From NCBI GenBank assembly GCA_040385825.1, contig JAZKGQ010000013.1, forward strand, positions 1 through 44,970: a stretch of DNA of 44,970 nt. Direction: 5' to 3'. Shown here piece after piece: positions 7,460 to 16,530 of this stretch. A program made the translations under genes and the position numbers. Below the pieces are notes generated by a model. That model did not search any database. It had not been told where the DNA came from and worked only from the letters and a program-made list of their open reading frames with translations. The stretch is from JANNNF01 sp040385825. GTDB lineage: Bacteria; Pseudomonadota; Alphaproteobacteria; Rhodobacterales; Rhodobacteraceae. Positions within the stretch are counted from its first letter, which is position 1. Each line of letters starts with the position of its first letter.

Positions 7460-7485
7460 GCCGAAAATAGGCCGGGAAATAGGCG
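7452..7485. repeat. Three imperfect 11-base tandem repeats at the moaB stop
   Basis: Copies ggaaataggcc, gaaaataggcc and ggaaataggcg follow each other, with one extra G before the third. The first copy contains the moaB TAG stop. This is probably a slippage product with no evident function. Confidence 0.6.
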
Positions 7486-7503
7486 CGTATCGCGCGGCGC
7501 GTG

Positions 7504-10500
7504 CTATTCCGCCAGATGATGCACCGTGACATCCGCCCCGCACAACTTGCGGGCCAGATCGACCACATGGCGGTGATGGGTCAGGTAGATCGCCTGACCT
7601 GACCGGCCGATCCGGGCCAGCAGGCCACAGGCAGCAGTGGTGCGGCCTTCATCGAAGGTTTCAAAAATGTCGTCGCAAAAGAACGGCAGCACCGTGCCCC
7701 CTGCCGCCACCTGCGCATGGGCCGCCGCCCGCAGCGCCAGATAGAGCTGGAACCGGGTGCCCTTGGACATGTCCCTGGCCTGTTTCGCACCGCCCCCCGC
7801 GGACTGGATCGCGACAAGAGCCTCGGACTGGCCTTCGGTCCGGGTCGACAGCGTGGCATAGGCGCCGTTGGTCAGGGTGCCGAAGGCGGCCTCGGTGGCC
7901 ACCATCATGCCGCTGCGATGCGCGTCGCGGTAGCGGCGGATGGCGCGGTCGGCCAGCAGATGGGCAAAGCGGTCTTCCAGATAGCGCAGCGCCCCGTCCT
8001 GCATCGCGACCTCGGTCGTGCGGGCCTGTGCCACACGCCGGGCGATGTCGGCGTCGCCCTGCACCTGGTCCAGTGCGGCCTCGGCGCGGGTGCGGGCAAT
8101 GATGGCGTCCTCCAGCCCCTGGGTCAGGCGGGGCAGGTCGTCGGTCAGGCCGATCAGGGTGGCTTCGGCCTGATCCAGCGGATTCCTGGCCAGCAGATCG
8201 CGGGCGGCATCGCGGGACGGGGTGCCAAGCCGTGTGGTCAGCGCCGTGGTCAGTTGGCCGATGCGGGCGCGCAGGCCGATGGCCGTTTGCCCGGTCATCA
8301 CCGCCTGCCGCAGATCGGCAAGCGTGCCGGTGGCAATGGCGGGATCGAACATTTCGGCAAGCTGGCGGATCTGCATGTCTTGGGTTGCAAGCCGGGTCAG
8401 GGCTTCGGCATGGGCCTGCCCGGCCCCCTCCTGCGCGCGGGCAAGGTCGGCGTCGCGGGCGGCGGCGGTGCGGGCCTCGGCCAGCAGCAGGCGGGCGCGG
8501 TCATGGAGGGCCGCGGCGGGCAGATCCCCAAGGCCCAGAGCCTGCGCCACCGGGGACACAAGGCTGGCAAAGGCATCGCTGTCGCGGATCATGCCCGCAA
8601 TCTGGCGCGACAGGCCGGCCACGGTTTCATCCAGCACCTGCAAGCCGCGCAGCGCGGGCAGGGCATCGCGCAGGTTTGCCATCGCGGTGCCGGGTGGCAG
8701 GGCGGCGGCGGCCTGCGCGTCCCAATCGGTCTGCGCGGCGCTGCGGGCGGTTTCGGCATCGGCAAGGGCGGTCTGCCGCAGGTCATGGGCGGTGGCGTCG
8801 CGCGTCAGGGCGTCACGGGCGCGCTGCACCTCGGCAATCTGGGTCTGGCGGGTGGCAAGCCGGGCGGTGGCAAGGCGGAACAGCGCGTCCAGATCACCGC
8901 CCGCATCGCCCGCCTCGGGCGCAAGGCCGGGCAGGGCGGCAAGACCCGCGCGCAACTGATCGGCGGCGCGGCGGGCAGGGGCGGTCTGGTCCAGCGCCTG
9001 ATCCACAGCCTCTTGCGCCGCGCGGGCGGCGTCGTGCTGCCGCCGCCAGTCGGCCAGATCGGCGGCGGTCAGGCTGGCGGGCAGACCAAGGCTGGCCAGA
9101 TGCTGCGCGCGCAGGCTGTCCAGCCCGGTGCGGGCCGTGGTGGCGGCGGTCAGGGCGGTCAGGGCGAACTGATCATCGGCCACAGCCTCGGCCAGGGCGA
9201 GGCGGGCCTGTTGCAGATCGGCGATTTCGCGGGTCTGGGCCTGTCGCAGGGCCGAGGCCGCATCATCGCGCTGCAAGGCGCTGGCAAAGGCATCGGCGCT
9301 GGTGGCGTCCAGTGCGGCGCGGTGCGCGGCCCACCGGCTGTTGCGGTCGGCGCGCAGCGACAGGGCCATGTCATCGGTGACCAGATCGGGCACGGCGGTC
9401 AGCACCGCAAGGCGGGACTCGGCGCGGGCCAGTTTTCCGGCGGTGCTTTCGCGGGCGCTGTGCAGCGTGGTGACCTGCTGCCCTGCGGCAAGGGTCTGGG
9501 CCGCCAGATCCTCGGCCTGACGCAGCGACAGCGGCACCGGCGGCAGCGCGGGGAACACCACGTCACCGCGCGACAGATCGCGCAGGCGCGTTGCGGCGGT
9601 GCTGCGGGCCAGCTCGATGCGCTGCCGGGCGGCGCGGTTGGCCTCGACACAGGCGGCCGCGTCACAGCGGGTCAGCAGGTCTGGCAGGTCGGGACCGATG
9701 GTCACGCGGGCTTCGGCGGCGGCCAGGGCGGCGGTGGCGGCCCCCTGCGCAATCCGGGCAAGACGGGCCTCTGACCGGGCGCTGGCAAGGGTGGCCTCGG
9801 CGGCGCGCAGGGCGTCAAGCGCGCGGTCCAGCCCGCGCAGCCGGTGTTCGGGCAAGATGAACCGGGTGGGATCATCGCCGGGGTCCAGCCCCAGATCCGC
9901 CAGCCGAGCGGCCATGTCGGCCAGCGCTTCGGCGCGGTCAGCCTGCCGGACGGGCAGGTCGGCCAGCGCGCCGTCCATCCGGCCCCGCAGGGCGTCAAGC
10001 GCGGTGATCTGATCGGCCAGGGCCAGCACATCGGGGCGCAGGGTCAGGGCGTCGCGGTCGCGCGTCGCCGCAGCCTGCAGCCCGGCCTGCGTGTCGCGGG
10101 CGGCCTCATGCGCCACTCGGGCGGTCATCAGGGCGACCAGCCCCTCGGGGTCGATGTCGAGCGCGGCGGGGTAGTGGCGCAGCGGGTCCAGCGCCAGTTC
10201 GGCGGCGTGCAGGTCGGCGGCAATCGGATGCGCGGCGCACAGGGCGGCGGCCTGCGCCATGCGGCGGTCCAGCGCCTCCCTTGCCGCGCGCGCCCCGGTT
10301 TCGGCCAGACGGGCGGCCTCGACGGCGCTGCGCAGGGTCTTGTACTGGCTGGCCGGAATATCGTGGGCCTTGATCTCGCTGGTCAGCGTCTCAAGATCGC
10401 GCTTCAGCCCGGCAAAGGTGCTTTTGCTGCCACCCTTCTTGTAAAACGCATCCGCCCTGAACGCCACCTGATCCAGCACGCCGGTCAGGTTGCCAATGCC

Positions 10501-10962
10501 CGCGGCGGCGGAAAACAGCAGGCGGCCAATGTCGCCCTTGCTGTTGGTGATCTCGTCCCCGCCCGCCTCGATGGTGGCATCGTCGAGGCAAAAGAGCTTG
10601 CGGTAATCATCCTGCGCGATGCCGCCCAGACAGTGTTGCAACACGGCCTCAGGGATCACGTCGCCATGGCCGTCCAGCAGCGAATTGGCGGGGCGCTTGA
10701 CGCGCACCAGTTCCGTCGGCTTGCCGTCGATCTCGACCAGACCGCCCACTTGCAACGTGTTCAGCGGGTGTTTGAAGCCATAGCCGTCACGGGGCGGAAA
10801 GCCGTAGATCAGCCGCAGATAAGCCTCCATCAGCGTGGTCTTGCCTGCCTCGTTCGGGCCATGGATGATGTGAAAATCGCACGGACCGGCGGGGCCAAGA
10901 TCGATGCTGCGGTTGGTGAAATGGCCAAAGCGGGTCAGGTCCAGACGGCGCAGGCGCATCAT
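7504..10962 (-). CDS. SbcC/YhaN-like AAA ATPase of DNA repair
   Basis: This is a large ABC-type ATPase with Rad50/SbcC architecture. The 1152 residues open with an AAA domain (LRRLDLTRFGHF, Walker A GPNEAGKTT at 35-43). A long Ala/Arg/Leu/Gln-rich helical region follows (about 200-950, probably coiled coil). It closes with an ABC-type signature (MSKGTRFQLYLALR near 1065) and Walker B (DDIFETFDE, 1097-1105). The N-terminal part resembles YhaN, partner of the YhaO nuclease, more than classical SbcC. The ATG overlaps the stop of the SbcD-like gene, supporting a two-subunit nuclease. Likely role: ATP-driven processing of DNA ends or hairpins in the cytoplasm. The start is the first of two ATGs, chosen for the ATGA overlap. 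Confidence 0.88.
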   Translation of the reverse strand: MMRLRRLDLTRFGHFTNRSIDLGPAGPCDFHIIHGPNEAGKTTLMEAYLRLIYGFPPRDGYGFKHPLNTLQVGGLVEIDGKPTELVRVKRPANSLLDGHGDVIPEAVLQHCLGGIAQDDYRKLFCLDDATIEAGGDEITNSKGDIGRLLFSAAAGIGNLTGVLDQVAFRADAFYKKGGSKSTFAGLKRDLETLTSEIKAHDIPASQYKTLRSAVEAARLAETGARAAREALDRRMAQAAALCAAHPIAADLHAAELALDPLRHYPAALDIDPEGLVALMTARVAHEAARDTQAGLQAAATRDRDALTLRPDVLALADQITALDALRGRMDGALADLPVRQADRAEALADMAARLADLGLDPGDDPTRFILPEHRLRGLDRALDALRAAEATLASARSEARLARIAQGAATAALAAAEARVTIGPDLPDLLTRCDAAACVEANRAARQRIELARSTAATRLRDLSRGDVVFPALPPVPLSLRQAEDLAAQTLAAGQQVTTLHSARESTAGKLARAESRLAVLTAVPDLVTDDMALSLRADRNSRWAAHRAALDATSADAFASALQRDDAASALRQAQTREIADLQQARLALAEAVADDQFALTALTAATTARTGLDSLRAQHLASLGLPASLTAADLADWRRQHDAARAAQEAVDQALDQTAPARRAADQLRAGLAALPGLAPEAGDAGGDLDALFRLATARLATRQTQIAEVQRARDALTRDATAHDLRQTALADAETARSAAQTDWDAQAAAALPPGTAMANLRDALPALRGLQVLDETVAGLSRQIAGMIRDSDAFASLVSPVAQALGLGDLPAAALHDRARLLLAEARTAAARDADLARAQEGAGQAHAEALTRLATQDMQIRQLAEMFDPAIATGTLADLRQAVMTGQTAIGLRARIGQLTTALTTRLGTPSRDAARDLLARNPLDQAEATLIGLTDDLPRLTQGLEDAIIARTRAEAALDQVQGDADIARRVAQARTTEVAMQDGALRYLEDRFAHLLADRAIRRYRDAHRSGMMVATEAAFGTLTNGAYATLSTRTEGQSEALVAIQSAGGGAKQARDMSKGTRFQLYLALRAAAHAQVAAGGTVLPFFCDDIFETFDEGRTTAACGLLARIGRSGQAIYLTHHRHVVDLARKLCGADVTVHHLAE

Positions 10963-12206
10963 CGCGCGCTGTCCGCATCTGCGCCGCGCATGGCGGCGGT
11001 CATCGACAGGATGGCATCCTGCGTCAGGCGGTCCACAAGGGCGGCCTGTGCCACGGCGTCCGGCGCAAGGGCGGCGCGGCGGGCCGGGGGCAGCAGGGCC
11101 AGCATCTGGTCCAGTTCGGCGCGGGCGGCATTGCGAAAGCCGTCTTCGGTGGCGATCTGCGCCATGATCGCCTGCACCTCGGCCACGGCATCATGCGGGC
11201 TGGGGGCGGCTGCGGGGGGGGTGACGGCCAGGGTCAGCTTCTCGATCCACAGCCGCCCGGTGTCTTGCGCCATCTGGGCCACCGTCTCGGCCCAGACATC
11301 GCGGTCCCGGCGCAACGGCCAGCAGCACGGCGTGGCGCCGTGCAGGGTCAGCCGCAGGATGGCGGCTTCGGGCACCGTTTCGGCCATGGCGGCCAGATGG
11401 GTGCGGATCGCATCGCGGACCGCGTCCTCCTCGGCCAGACCGGCCAGCGACAGGGCCGTCTCGCGAAACTCGACGGTCGAGGTGGCCACTTCGGACACCG
11501 CAATCCGCCCGTTGTCGATGGTCAGCAAGGTGGCCGATTTCGCCCCGGACTCGCCGATGTCGCGGCCCTGCGGGTTGCCGGGCATCACCACCCAGGGCGT
11601 CGTCGCATGGACCTGCCGCTTGTGGATATGCCCCAGGGCCCAGTAGTCGAACCCTGCCCCGACCAGATCGGCCAGCGCGCAGGGCGCATAGGGGTCATGC
11701 CCCGCCGCCCCGTTCAGCGAGCTGTGCATCATGGCGATGTTCACCGCGCCGGGTTCGGGCGCGCCAAAGCGGGGCACCAGACTGTCGGGCGCATGGCGGT
11801 CACGAAAGCTGATGCCATGCACCCAGACTTCGGGGGCCAGTTGCACCCTGCCGCCGCGGCCGTCGAACACATGCACATTGCCGGGCAGCGCGATTTCGCC
11901 GGTCAGCGGGTTTTCGGCATCGTGGTTGCCCTTGATGTAGAACACCCGCACCCCGCCGCTGCGCAGCCGTTCCATCTGCCGGGCCAGATAAGCGGCGGTC
12001 TTGGCGCTGCGTTCGGCCCGGTCGTACAGATCGCCCGCAATCAGCAGGGCGGCGACCCCTTCGGCCAGGCAGAAATCCACCATCTTCTCCAGCGCCCGCC
12101 GCGAGGCCGTGGCGACCCGCGCCTGCAGGGCTTCGTCGCGCAGCGCAAGGCTGGACAGCGGGCTGTCCAGATGCAGGTCGGCGGTGTGCAGAATCCTGAT
12201 CGTCAT
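10959..12206 (-). CDS. SbcD/YhaO-like metallophosphoesterase nuclease subunit
   Basis: This is the predicted nuclease partner of the downstream ATPase. All calcineurin-type metal motifs are present: DLH at 10-12 (HTADLHLDSPL), GD at 58-59 (IAGDLYDRA), GNHD at 93-96, H161 (MMHSS) and GHIH at 192-195. The protein has 415 residues from ATG 12206, which follows an AAGG ribosome site; an upstream in-frame start would add nine residues before the conserved MTIRILHTADLH. The C-terminal third has the capping-domain character of YhaO-like proteins. Overlap with the ATPase gene (ATGA) implies equal production. A structural-maintenance or end-processing role is inferred from the Mre11-Rad50 families; nothing in the context points to phage defence. 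Confidence 0.9.
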   Translation of the reverse strand: MTIRILHTADLHLDSPLSSLALRDEALQARVATASRRALEKMVDFCLAEGVAALLIAGDLYDRAERSAKTAAYLARQMERLRSGGVRVFYIKGNHDAENPLTGEIALPGNVHVFDGRGGRVQLAPEVWVHGISFRDRHAPDSLVPRFGAPEPGAVNIAMMHSSLNGAAGHDPYAPCALADLVGAGFDYWALGHIHKRQVHATTPWVVMPGNPQGRDIGESGAKSATLLTIDNGRIAVSEVATSTVEFRETALSLAGLAEEDAVRDAIRTHLAAMAETVPEAAILRLTLHGATPCCWPLRRDRDVWAETVAQMAQDTGRLWIEKLTLAVTPPAAAPSPHDAVAEVQAIMAQIATEDGFRNAARAELDQMLALLPPARRAALAPDAVAQAALVDRLTQDAILSMTAAMRGADADSAR

Positions 12207-12325
12207 GTCGCCTTCTGCGTGCCTGATGGCCAAAGCGGCCAGAATAAGCCTGACAGGCCGGACCGGCGCTGCATGGCTGGCGCAGTTGACAGGGTATTTT
12301 CGGCCAAGTCCAGATGCCCTATGGC

Positions 12326-12356
12326 AAAAACCCCTGTCGCCGGCGGCTGTCAGGGG
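12326..12356 (-). terminator. Rho-independent terminator overlapping a stop codon
   Basis: On the minus strand CCCCTG and CAGGGG pair around a GC-rich 14-base loop and are followed at once by five T. The 5' arm overlaps the TGA stop of the DsbD-alpha-like gene at 12350-12352, so termination begins inside the last codons. It separates this gene from the SbcD-like gene. Confidence 0.7.
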
Positions 12357-13162
12357 GTGGGGCAGCCCTTGATTTCAACGCCGCGCCCGTCGGCCAGCAC
12401 GGTGACGGTCACGCCCGCGCTGTCCAGCGCGAAGGGTTTCCCCGAAGGCGGCACCATTTCTGTCACCGATGTCAGCAGGCCCCCTTCGCGGCTGGTTTCG
12501 CTTTGCGCCACCCAGACCCCGGCCATGCCCGGCTCGAACACCACGGTTTCGATGCTGCCAAGCCGGGGCAGGGCGATGCGGGCGGTCAGGCGCATCCCGT
12601 CTGCCACCGGGGTCAGGCTGCAATCGATGCGGATGCCGTCGCCGGGGGTGGCCACGGCGCGCAGGGCGGCGTTGATGGTTTCATCGGACGCGCCGGGGGT
12701 CAGCAGGTCAGCCGACAGGCTGGTACTGGCAGGAATGCAGATGTCCTTGCACACCCCCAGATCAAGGCGCAGCCGCAGGCTGACCGGGGCGCCGGGGATC
12801 AGGGCCGTCACCTCCAGCGGCAACACGATCTGATCGTCATAGCCGATGCTTTGCATGCCGTTGGTTTCAAACATCATCGGGGCAGGCCAGTGCACCTGCA
12901 CGGATTTGACGTTTTCGGACCCGGTCCAGTCAAAGCTGGGCGGGATGCCGGCCTCGCCGGGGCTGCGCCAGTAGGTTTTCCAGCCCGGCGCCAGATCAAG
13001 CCGCAGTCCGGCCATCTGCCGCCCCGGTTCCATCTGCCAGCCGGGCAACAGGGCCGCCTGAAACACCTGATCGACCATTTCAGACCGGGCCGGACCGGCA
13101 GCCCCGGTGGCAAGGCTTACCGACAGGGCAACAGCGCAGGGCAGGGAATACAGATGTGTCAT
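12350..13162 (-). CDS. Periplasmic DsbD-alpha-like thiol protein
   Basis: The 270-residue protein begins with a signal peptide (THLYSLPCAVALSVSLATGAAG) and continues with a beta-rich domain like the N-terminal periplasmic domain of DsbD (DsbC/DsbD-alpha family). Supporting stretches are APGWKTYWRSPGEAGIPPSFDW (58-79) and GVCKDICIPA (136-145), with C138 and C142 as the likely redox pair. No membrane or thioredoxin domains follow, so it is a stand-alone periplasmic domain that would pass electrons to other thiol proteins or receive them from a DsbD/CcdA-like partner. ATG 13162 is chosen because an earlier in-frame ATG adds six residues before the signal peptide. It is divergent from yqgE. Confidence 0.85.
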   Translation of the reverse strand: MTHLYSLPCAVALSVSLATGAAGPARSEMVDQVFQAALLPGWQMEPGRQMAGLRLDLAPGWKTYWRSPGEAGIPPSFDWTGSENVKSVQVHWPAPMMFETNGMQSIGYDDQIVLPLEVTALIPGAPVSLRLRLDLGVCKDICIPASTSLSADLLTPGASDETINAALRAVATPGDGIRIDCSLTPVADGMRLTARIALPRLGSIETVVFEPGMAGVWVAQSETSREGGLLTSVTEMVPPSGKPFALDSAGVTVTVLADGRGVEIKGCPTP

Positions 13163-13299
13163 GGGTCCGAAAATAGGCACGGCATCCGGTTTGGGAAATC
13201 ACAATCCGGCGACGGCCCCCCGCCTGTGGCGCAAAGGTCGCGCTTGGTGCTTGAGGTGTGCCCCGAAACGCGCCATTTTATGGGCAAGGAGTGGCGGCC

Positions 13300-13881
13300 A
13301 TGGACCTGAGCGGCAAGATTCTGATAGCGATGCCGGCCCTGAGCGACCCCCGCTTTGCCCAAAGCGTAATCCTGATCTGCGCGCATTCGGACGATGGGGC
13401 AATGGGGCTGGTGATCAACAAACCCAGTCAGGGGCTGAGCTTCGAGCGCCTGCTGGGCCATCTGGACATCGCAGAACCCGGTTGCGGCGCCCGCCAGATC
13501 CGGGTGCATATCGGCGGCCCGGTCGAACGGGGGCGCGGCTTCGTGCTGCATTCGGGCGACTGGTGGGCCGAGGATGGTGCCGATGGCGAGGCCGGGGCAG
13601 GAACGCTGTCGGTGCCGGGGGGGTACGGCATGACCGCGACGCTGGATATTCTGAGCGCGATGGCCAAAGGCCGGGGTCCGGCGCTGGCGCTGCTGGCGCT
13701 TGGCTATTCGGGCTGGGGTCCGGGGCAGCTGGAGGCCGAGATCGGCCGCAACGACTGGCTGACCGCCGATGCCACCGAAGACGTGCTGTTTTCGGACGAT
13801 GATGCGGGCAAATGGACCGGGGCATTGCGGCACATGGGGATCAACCCGCTGACCCTGTCGCCGGTGTCTGGCCGGGCCTGA
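13300..13881 (+). CDS. yqgE: YqgE/AlgH family protein (UPF0301)
   Basis: This is a 193-residue member of the YqgE/AlgH family, whose molecular role is not settled. Family signatures are visible: MDLSGKILIAMPALSDPRFAQSV at the start (with P at residue 12), DGAMGLVINKPS (32-43), VHIGGPV near 70 and ALGYSGWGPGQLEAEI near 145. A good AAGGAG ribosome site lies before ATG 13300. The 137-base region upstream is shared with the divergent DsbD-alpha-like gene. A TTGAGG box at 13251 and an AT-rich stretch near 13275 could form a promoter, but the match is weak. Confidence 0.93.
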   Translation: MDLSGKILIAMPALSDPRFAQSVILICAHSDDGAMGLVINKPSQGLSFERLLGHLDIAEPGCGARQIRVHIGGPVERGRGFVLHSGDWWAEDGADGEAGAGTLSVPGGYGMTATLDILSAMAKGRGPALALLALGYSGWGPGQLEAEIGRNDWLTADATEDVLFSDDDAGKWTGALRHMGINPLTLSPVSGRA

Positions 13882-13919
13882 AGATATGGGGCCTGAAGGT
13901 ACGGGGCCTGAAGGCGCAG

Positions 13920-15149
13920 TTACGCCTCGCGCGCAGATGTGGCCGGGTCGATCAGATAGCGTTGCGACAGCGGAATGGCCGCCGCGCCAAGCGACCGCGC
14001 ATCGGCCCCCACGGTGCCGGACCGCACGTCCGGCGCATCGACCCCCGCCAGATCCAGCCGGTGCAGGGCGGCGGCGGTGCGCAGGGCAATCTCGCTGCGG
14101 ATATGTCCGGGCATCCAGCCGTCGATCACCACGGCCTCCAGTTCAATCAGGGCGGCGGCGGACAGGGTGGCATGGGCCAGCCCCTCGGCCGCCGCATCCA
14201 GCCAGCGGTTCAGCACGCCGGGGCTGACCGTCCAGTCCAGATGCTGTTCCCACAGATGATCCGAGCTTTCGCCTGCGGCCTCCATCGCCTCGGCCAGCAC
14301 CGACATGGACGCCACATCGAACAGCCGCCTTGTGCTGCCATCGGGGCCGGGCACCGGCATCGGTCCCACGCCGCCCGCATTGCCCGACCTCCCGGCAAAC
14401 AACTGCCCGTTCAGCACCAGCCCGCCGCCGATGAAGGTGCCAAAGTAGAAGTACAGAAAATCGCGGGGCCGGTCGCCGGTGCCGAACACCAGTTCGGCCC
14501 GGCAGGCCGCCGTGGCATCGTTCTGCACATGCACCGGCAGCCCGACCAGCGCCGACAATTCGGCCTGAATGTCACGGTCGCGCCAGGCGTCCATCTCGGT
14601 TTGCGGTGCGCCGATGGCATTGACCCAGTTCCACAACTGAAACGGCATCGCGATGCCAAGGCCCCCGATCCGGTCGCGCCGTGCGGCGGGCAGGGCGTTG
14701 CGCATGGCGGGCAGGGCCTCGGTGACAAAGGCCACCACGCCGCCGGGGGTGGGATAGCGATAGACCTTGCGCCGCATCGCCCGCACGCCGCCCAGAAAGT
14801 CGATCAGCGTCAGATCGACCGACCGCCGCCCGATCTTCAGCCCATAGAAATACGCCCCGTCCGCATCCAGACGCATGGGCACCGACGGCTGGCCGATGCG
14901 CCCGCGCAGGGGCTCGCCGCGCAGCAGCAGCCCATCCTGTTCCAGACTGCGCATGATGACCGACACGGTCTGCGCCGACAGGCCGGTGATGCGCGCAATG
15001 TCGGATTTGGCCAACGCTCCGTGCTGGCGCACCAGGGACAGCACCAGCCGTTCGTTCTGTGCGCGCATGCCGGACTGATTGGTGCCGCGCAGCGCCGACC
15101 CGTCAGGCCCGGCCCGCCCGTCCAGCGCGGTGTCCGCCAAATTCTTCAC
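13920..15149 (-). CDS. ROK-family transcriptional regulator, probable repressor of frcBCA
   Basis: The 409-residue protein has an N-terminal winged helix-turn-helix (LVLSLVRQHGALAKSDIARITGLSAQTVSVIMRSL region, recognition helix about 58-68) followed by a ROK domain, as in NagC and XylR. The ROK zinc motif CxCGxxGC is missing; the matching stretch reads NAGGVGPMPVPGPDG. The sugar-kinase phosphate motif is also absent, so it should be a sensor without kinase activity. It starts with GTG, placed by a GGAGG four bases upstream; a nearby ATG is out of frame. It is divergent from the frcBCA operon with two copies of TCAGAGTGA between them, so sugar-responsive control of frcBCA and of itself is a strong inference. 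Confidence 0.9.
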   Translation of the reverse strand: MKNLADTALDGRAGPDGSALRGTNQSGMRAQNERLVLSLVRQHGALAKSDIARITGLSAQTVSVIMRSLEQDGLLLRGEPLRGRIGQPSVPMRLDADGAYFYGLKIGRRSVDLTLIDFLGGVRAMRRKVYRYPTPGGVVAFVTEALPAMRNALPAARRDRIGGLGIAMPFQLWNWVNAIGAPQTEMDAWRDRDIQAELSALVGLPVHVQNDATAACRAELVFGTGDRPRDFLYFYFGTFIGGGLVLNGQLFAGRSGNAGGVGPMPVPGPDGSTRRLFDVASMSVLAEAMEAAGESSDHLWEQHLDWTVSPGVLNRWLDAAAEGLAHATLSAAALIELEAVVIDGWMPGHIRSEIALRTAAALHRLDLAGVDAPDVRSGTVGADARSLGAAAIPLSQRYLIDPATSAREA

Positions 15150-15204
15150 GCATCCTCCAACCCTGCAGTCTGTATTTCTTGCGCCGGATCACCCGGTCTT
15201 TTTG

Positions 15205-15256
15205 TCAGAGTGAGACGGGAAGGGCGGCTCTGTCAATAATAAATCAGAGTGATTTA
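15205..15256. promoter_or_regulatory. Candidate ROK operators and promoter between regulator and frcB
   Basis: TAAATCAGAGTGATTTA (15240-15256) is a perfect palindrome of 7-base arms around GAG. The same core, TCAGAGTGA, recurs at 15205-15213 as GTCAGAGTGAGAC, 39 bases away and less symmetric. The region is AT-rich compared with its surroundings. A TTGACG box at 15263-15268 with TTTTGT 17 bases further could be the frcB promoter just beyond the palindrome. The position between a ROK gene and its likely target fits operators. The 224-base spacer (15150-15373) holds no gene. Confidence 0.65.
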
Positions 15257-15373
15257 ATTAACTTGACGCAGGGGCGGGAATCAGGTTTTGTACGGCCACC
15301 GCAGCAGGAGGAACGGCTGCGCAAAGTTTGCAAACCGCGGGGACCAACCCCCCGCACCCTTGGGAGGACGACC

Positions 15374-16393
15374 ATGAAATTCAAGACCACCGCTCTGATG
15401 GGCGCTGCTGCGCTGGCGCTGATGACCGGAACGGCCTTTGCCGAAAGCCACGGCGTTGGCGCCTGCCTGATCACCAAGACCGACACCAACCCCTTCTTCG
15501 TCAAGATGAAAGAGGGTGCCGAGGCCAAGGCCGCCGAGTTGGGCGTGACGCTGAAATCCTATGCGGGCAAGGTTGATGGCGACCACGAAAGCCAGGTTGC
15601 CGCCATCGAGGCCTGCGTGGCCGACGGGGCCAAGGGCATTCTGATCGCGGCATCCGACACCAAGGCAATCGTGGATTCGGTTGCCGCTGCCCGCGCGGCC
15701 GGCGTGTTGGTCATCGCCCTTGATACCCCGCTTGACCCGATCGACGCTGCCGATGCCACCTTTGCGACCGACAACTTCCAGGCCGGCCTGCTGATCGGCC
15801 AGTGGGCCAAGGCAACGCTTGGCGATGCTGCGGCAACCGCCAAGATCGCCATGCTCGATCTGTCCATCGCCCAGCCGTCGGTCGACGTGCTGCGCGACCA
15901 GGGCTTCCTGACCGGCATGGGCATCGACACTGTGGACATCGCCAAATGGGGTGACGAAACCGACGAGCGCATCGTGGGCAACGAAGTCACCTCGGGCAAC
16001 GAGGAGGGCGGCCTGAAGGCCATGGAATCGCTGCTGGCAAAAGACGCCGACATCAACGTCGTCTACACCATCAACGAACCGTCTGCCGCCGGTGCCTTCG
16101 AGGCGCTGAAAGCCGCTGGCAAGACCGCGCTGATCGTGTCGGTTGACGGGGGCTGCCCCGGCGTGGCCGATGTGAAGGACGGCGTGATCGGGGCCACCTC
16201 GCAGCAGTACCCGCTGCAAATGGCGGCCCTTGGCGTGGAAGCCATCGCCAAGTTCGCGGCTGACGGCACCAAGCCTGCCCCGACCGAAGGCAAGGCCTTC
16301 TTCGACACCGGCGTCGCGCTGATCACCGACAAACCCGTTGACGGCGTCACCTCGATCGACACCGCCAAGGGCGCAGAGCTGTGCTGGGGCTGA
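15374..16393 (+). CDS. frcB: Sugar (fructose/ribose-type) ABC transporter binding protein
   Basis: This is the periplasmic sugar-binding component. The 339-residue precursor has a signal peptide cut after TGTAFA (about residue 23) and a Peripla_BP_4 fold: the start GACLITKTDTNPFFVKMKEGAEAKA, IAASDTKAIVDSVAAARAAGVLVIALDTPL, and near the end CPGVADVKDGVIGATSQQYP. Overall it resembles FrcB of the rhizobial fructose/mannose/ribose transporter; the exact sugar is not proven. GGGAGGA precedes ATG 15374. It is the first gene of frcBCA and is followed by a hairpin that likely keeps its transcript level above the permease genes. Confidence 0.9.
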   Translation: MKFKTTALMGAAALALMTGTAFAESHGVGACLITKTDTNPFFVKMKEGAEAKAAELGVTLKSYAGKVDGDHESQVAAIEACVADGAKGILIAASDTKAIVDSVAAARAAGVLVIALDTPLDPIDAADATFATDNFQAGLLIGQWAKATLGDAAATAKIAMLDLSIAQPSVDVLRDQGFLTGMGIDTVDIAKWGDETDERIVGNEVTSGNEEGGLKAMESLLAKDADINVVYTINEPSAAGAFEALKAAGKTALIVSVDGGCPGVADVKDGVIGATSQQYPLQMAALGVEAIAKFAADGTKPAPTEGKAFFDTGVALITDKPVDGVTSIDTAKGAELCWG

Positions 16394-16448
16394 TCCCCGG
16401 CGCACGCCGCGATTGATTTGCGGCGGCTCTTGACCGAAGCTGATGCTC

Positions 16449-16472
16449 AAGGGCGGCCATCGCGCCGCCCTT
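16449..16472 (+). terminator. Hairpin between frcB and frcC (partial terminator or mRNA stabiliser)
   Basis: AAGGGCGGC (16449-16457) pairs with GCCGCCCTT (16464-16472) around a 6-base loop, without a T run after it. Hairpins in this position commonly protect the binding-protein mRNA or reduce read-through, giving an excess of binding protein over membrane subunits. Confidence 0.6.
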
Positions 16473-16530
16473 GTCACAACCAGATCCCGGAGAAACAGCC
16501 GGGGTGACATCAAGGGGGGAAGGAGTCGAT

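Noticed and set aside
7717..9774. Long plus-strand open frame opposite the YhaN-like gene
   Set aside because: Gly/Gln/Ala-rich shadow of the coiled-coil region; the minus-strand protein has clear Walker motifs.
9844..11646. Plus-strand open frame of 600 codons
   Set aside because: Antisense to the ATPase and nuclease genes, spanning their overlap, with no recognisable domain.
16394..16448. A second small GC hairpin just after frcB
   Set aside because: Short imperfect stem; the hairpin at 16449-16472 is far better and explains the position.
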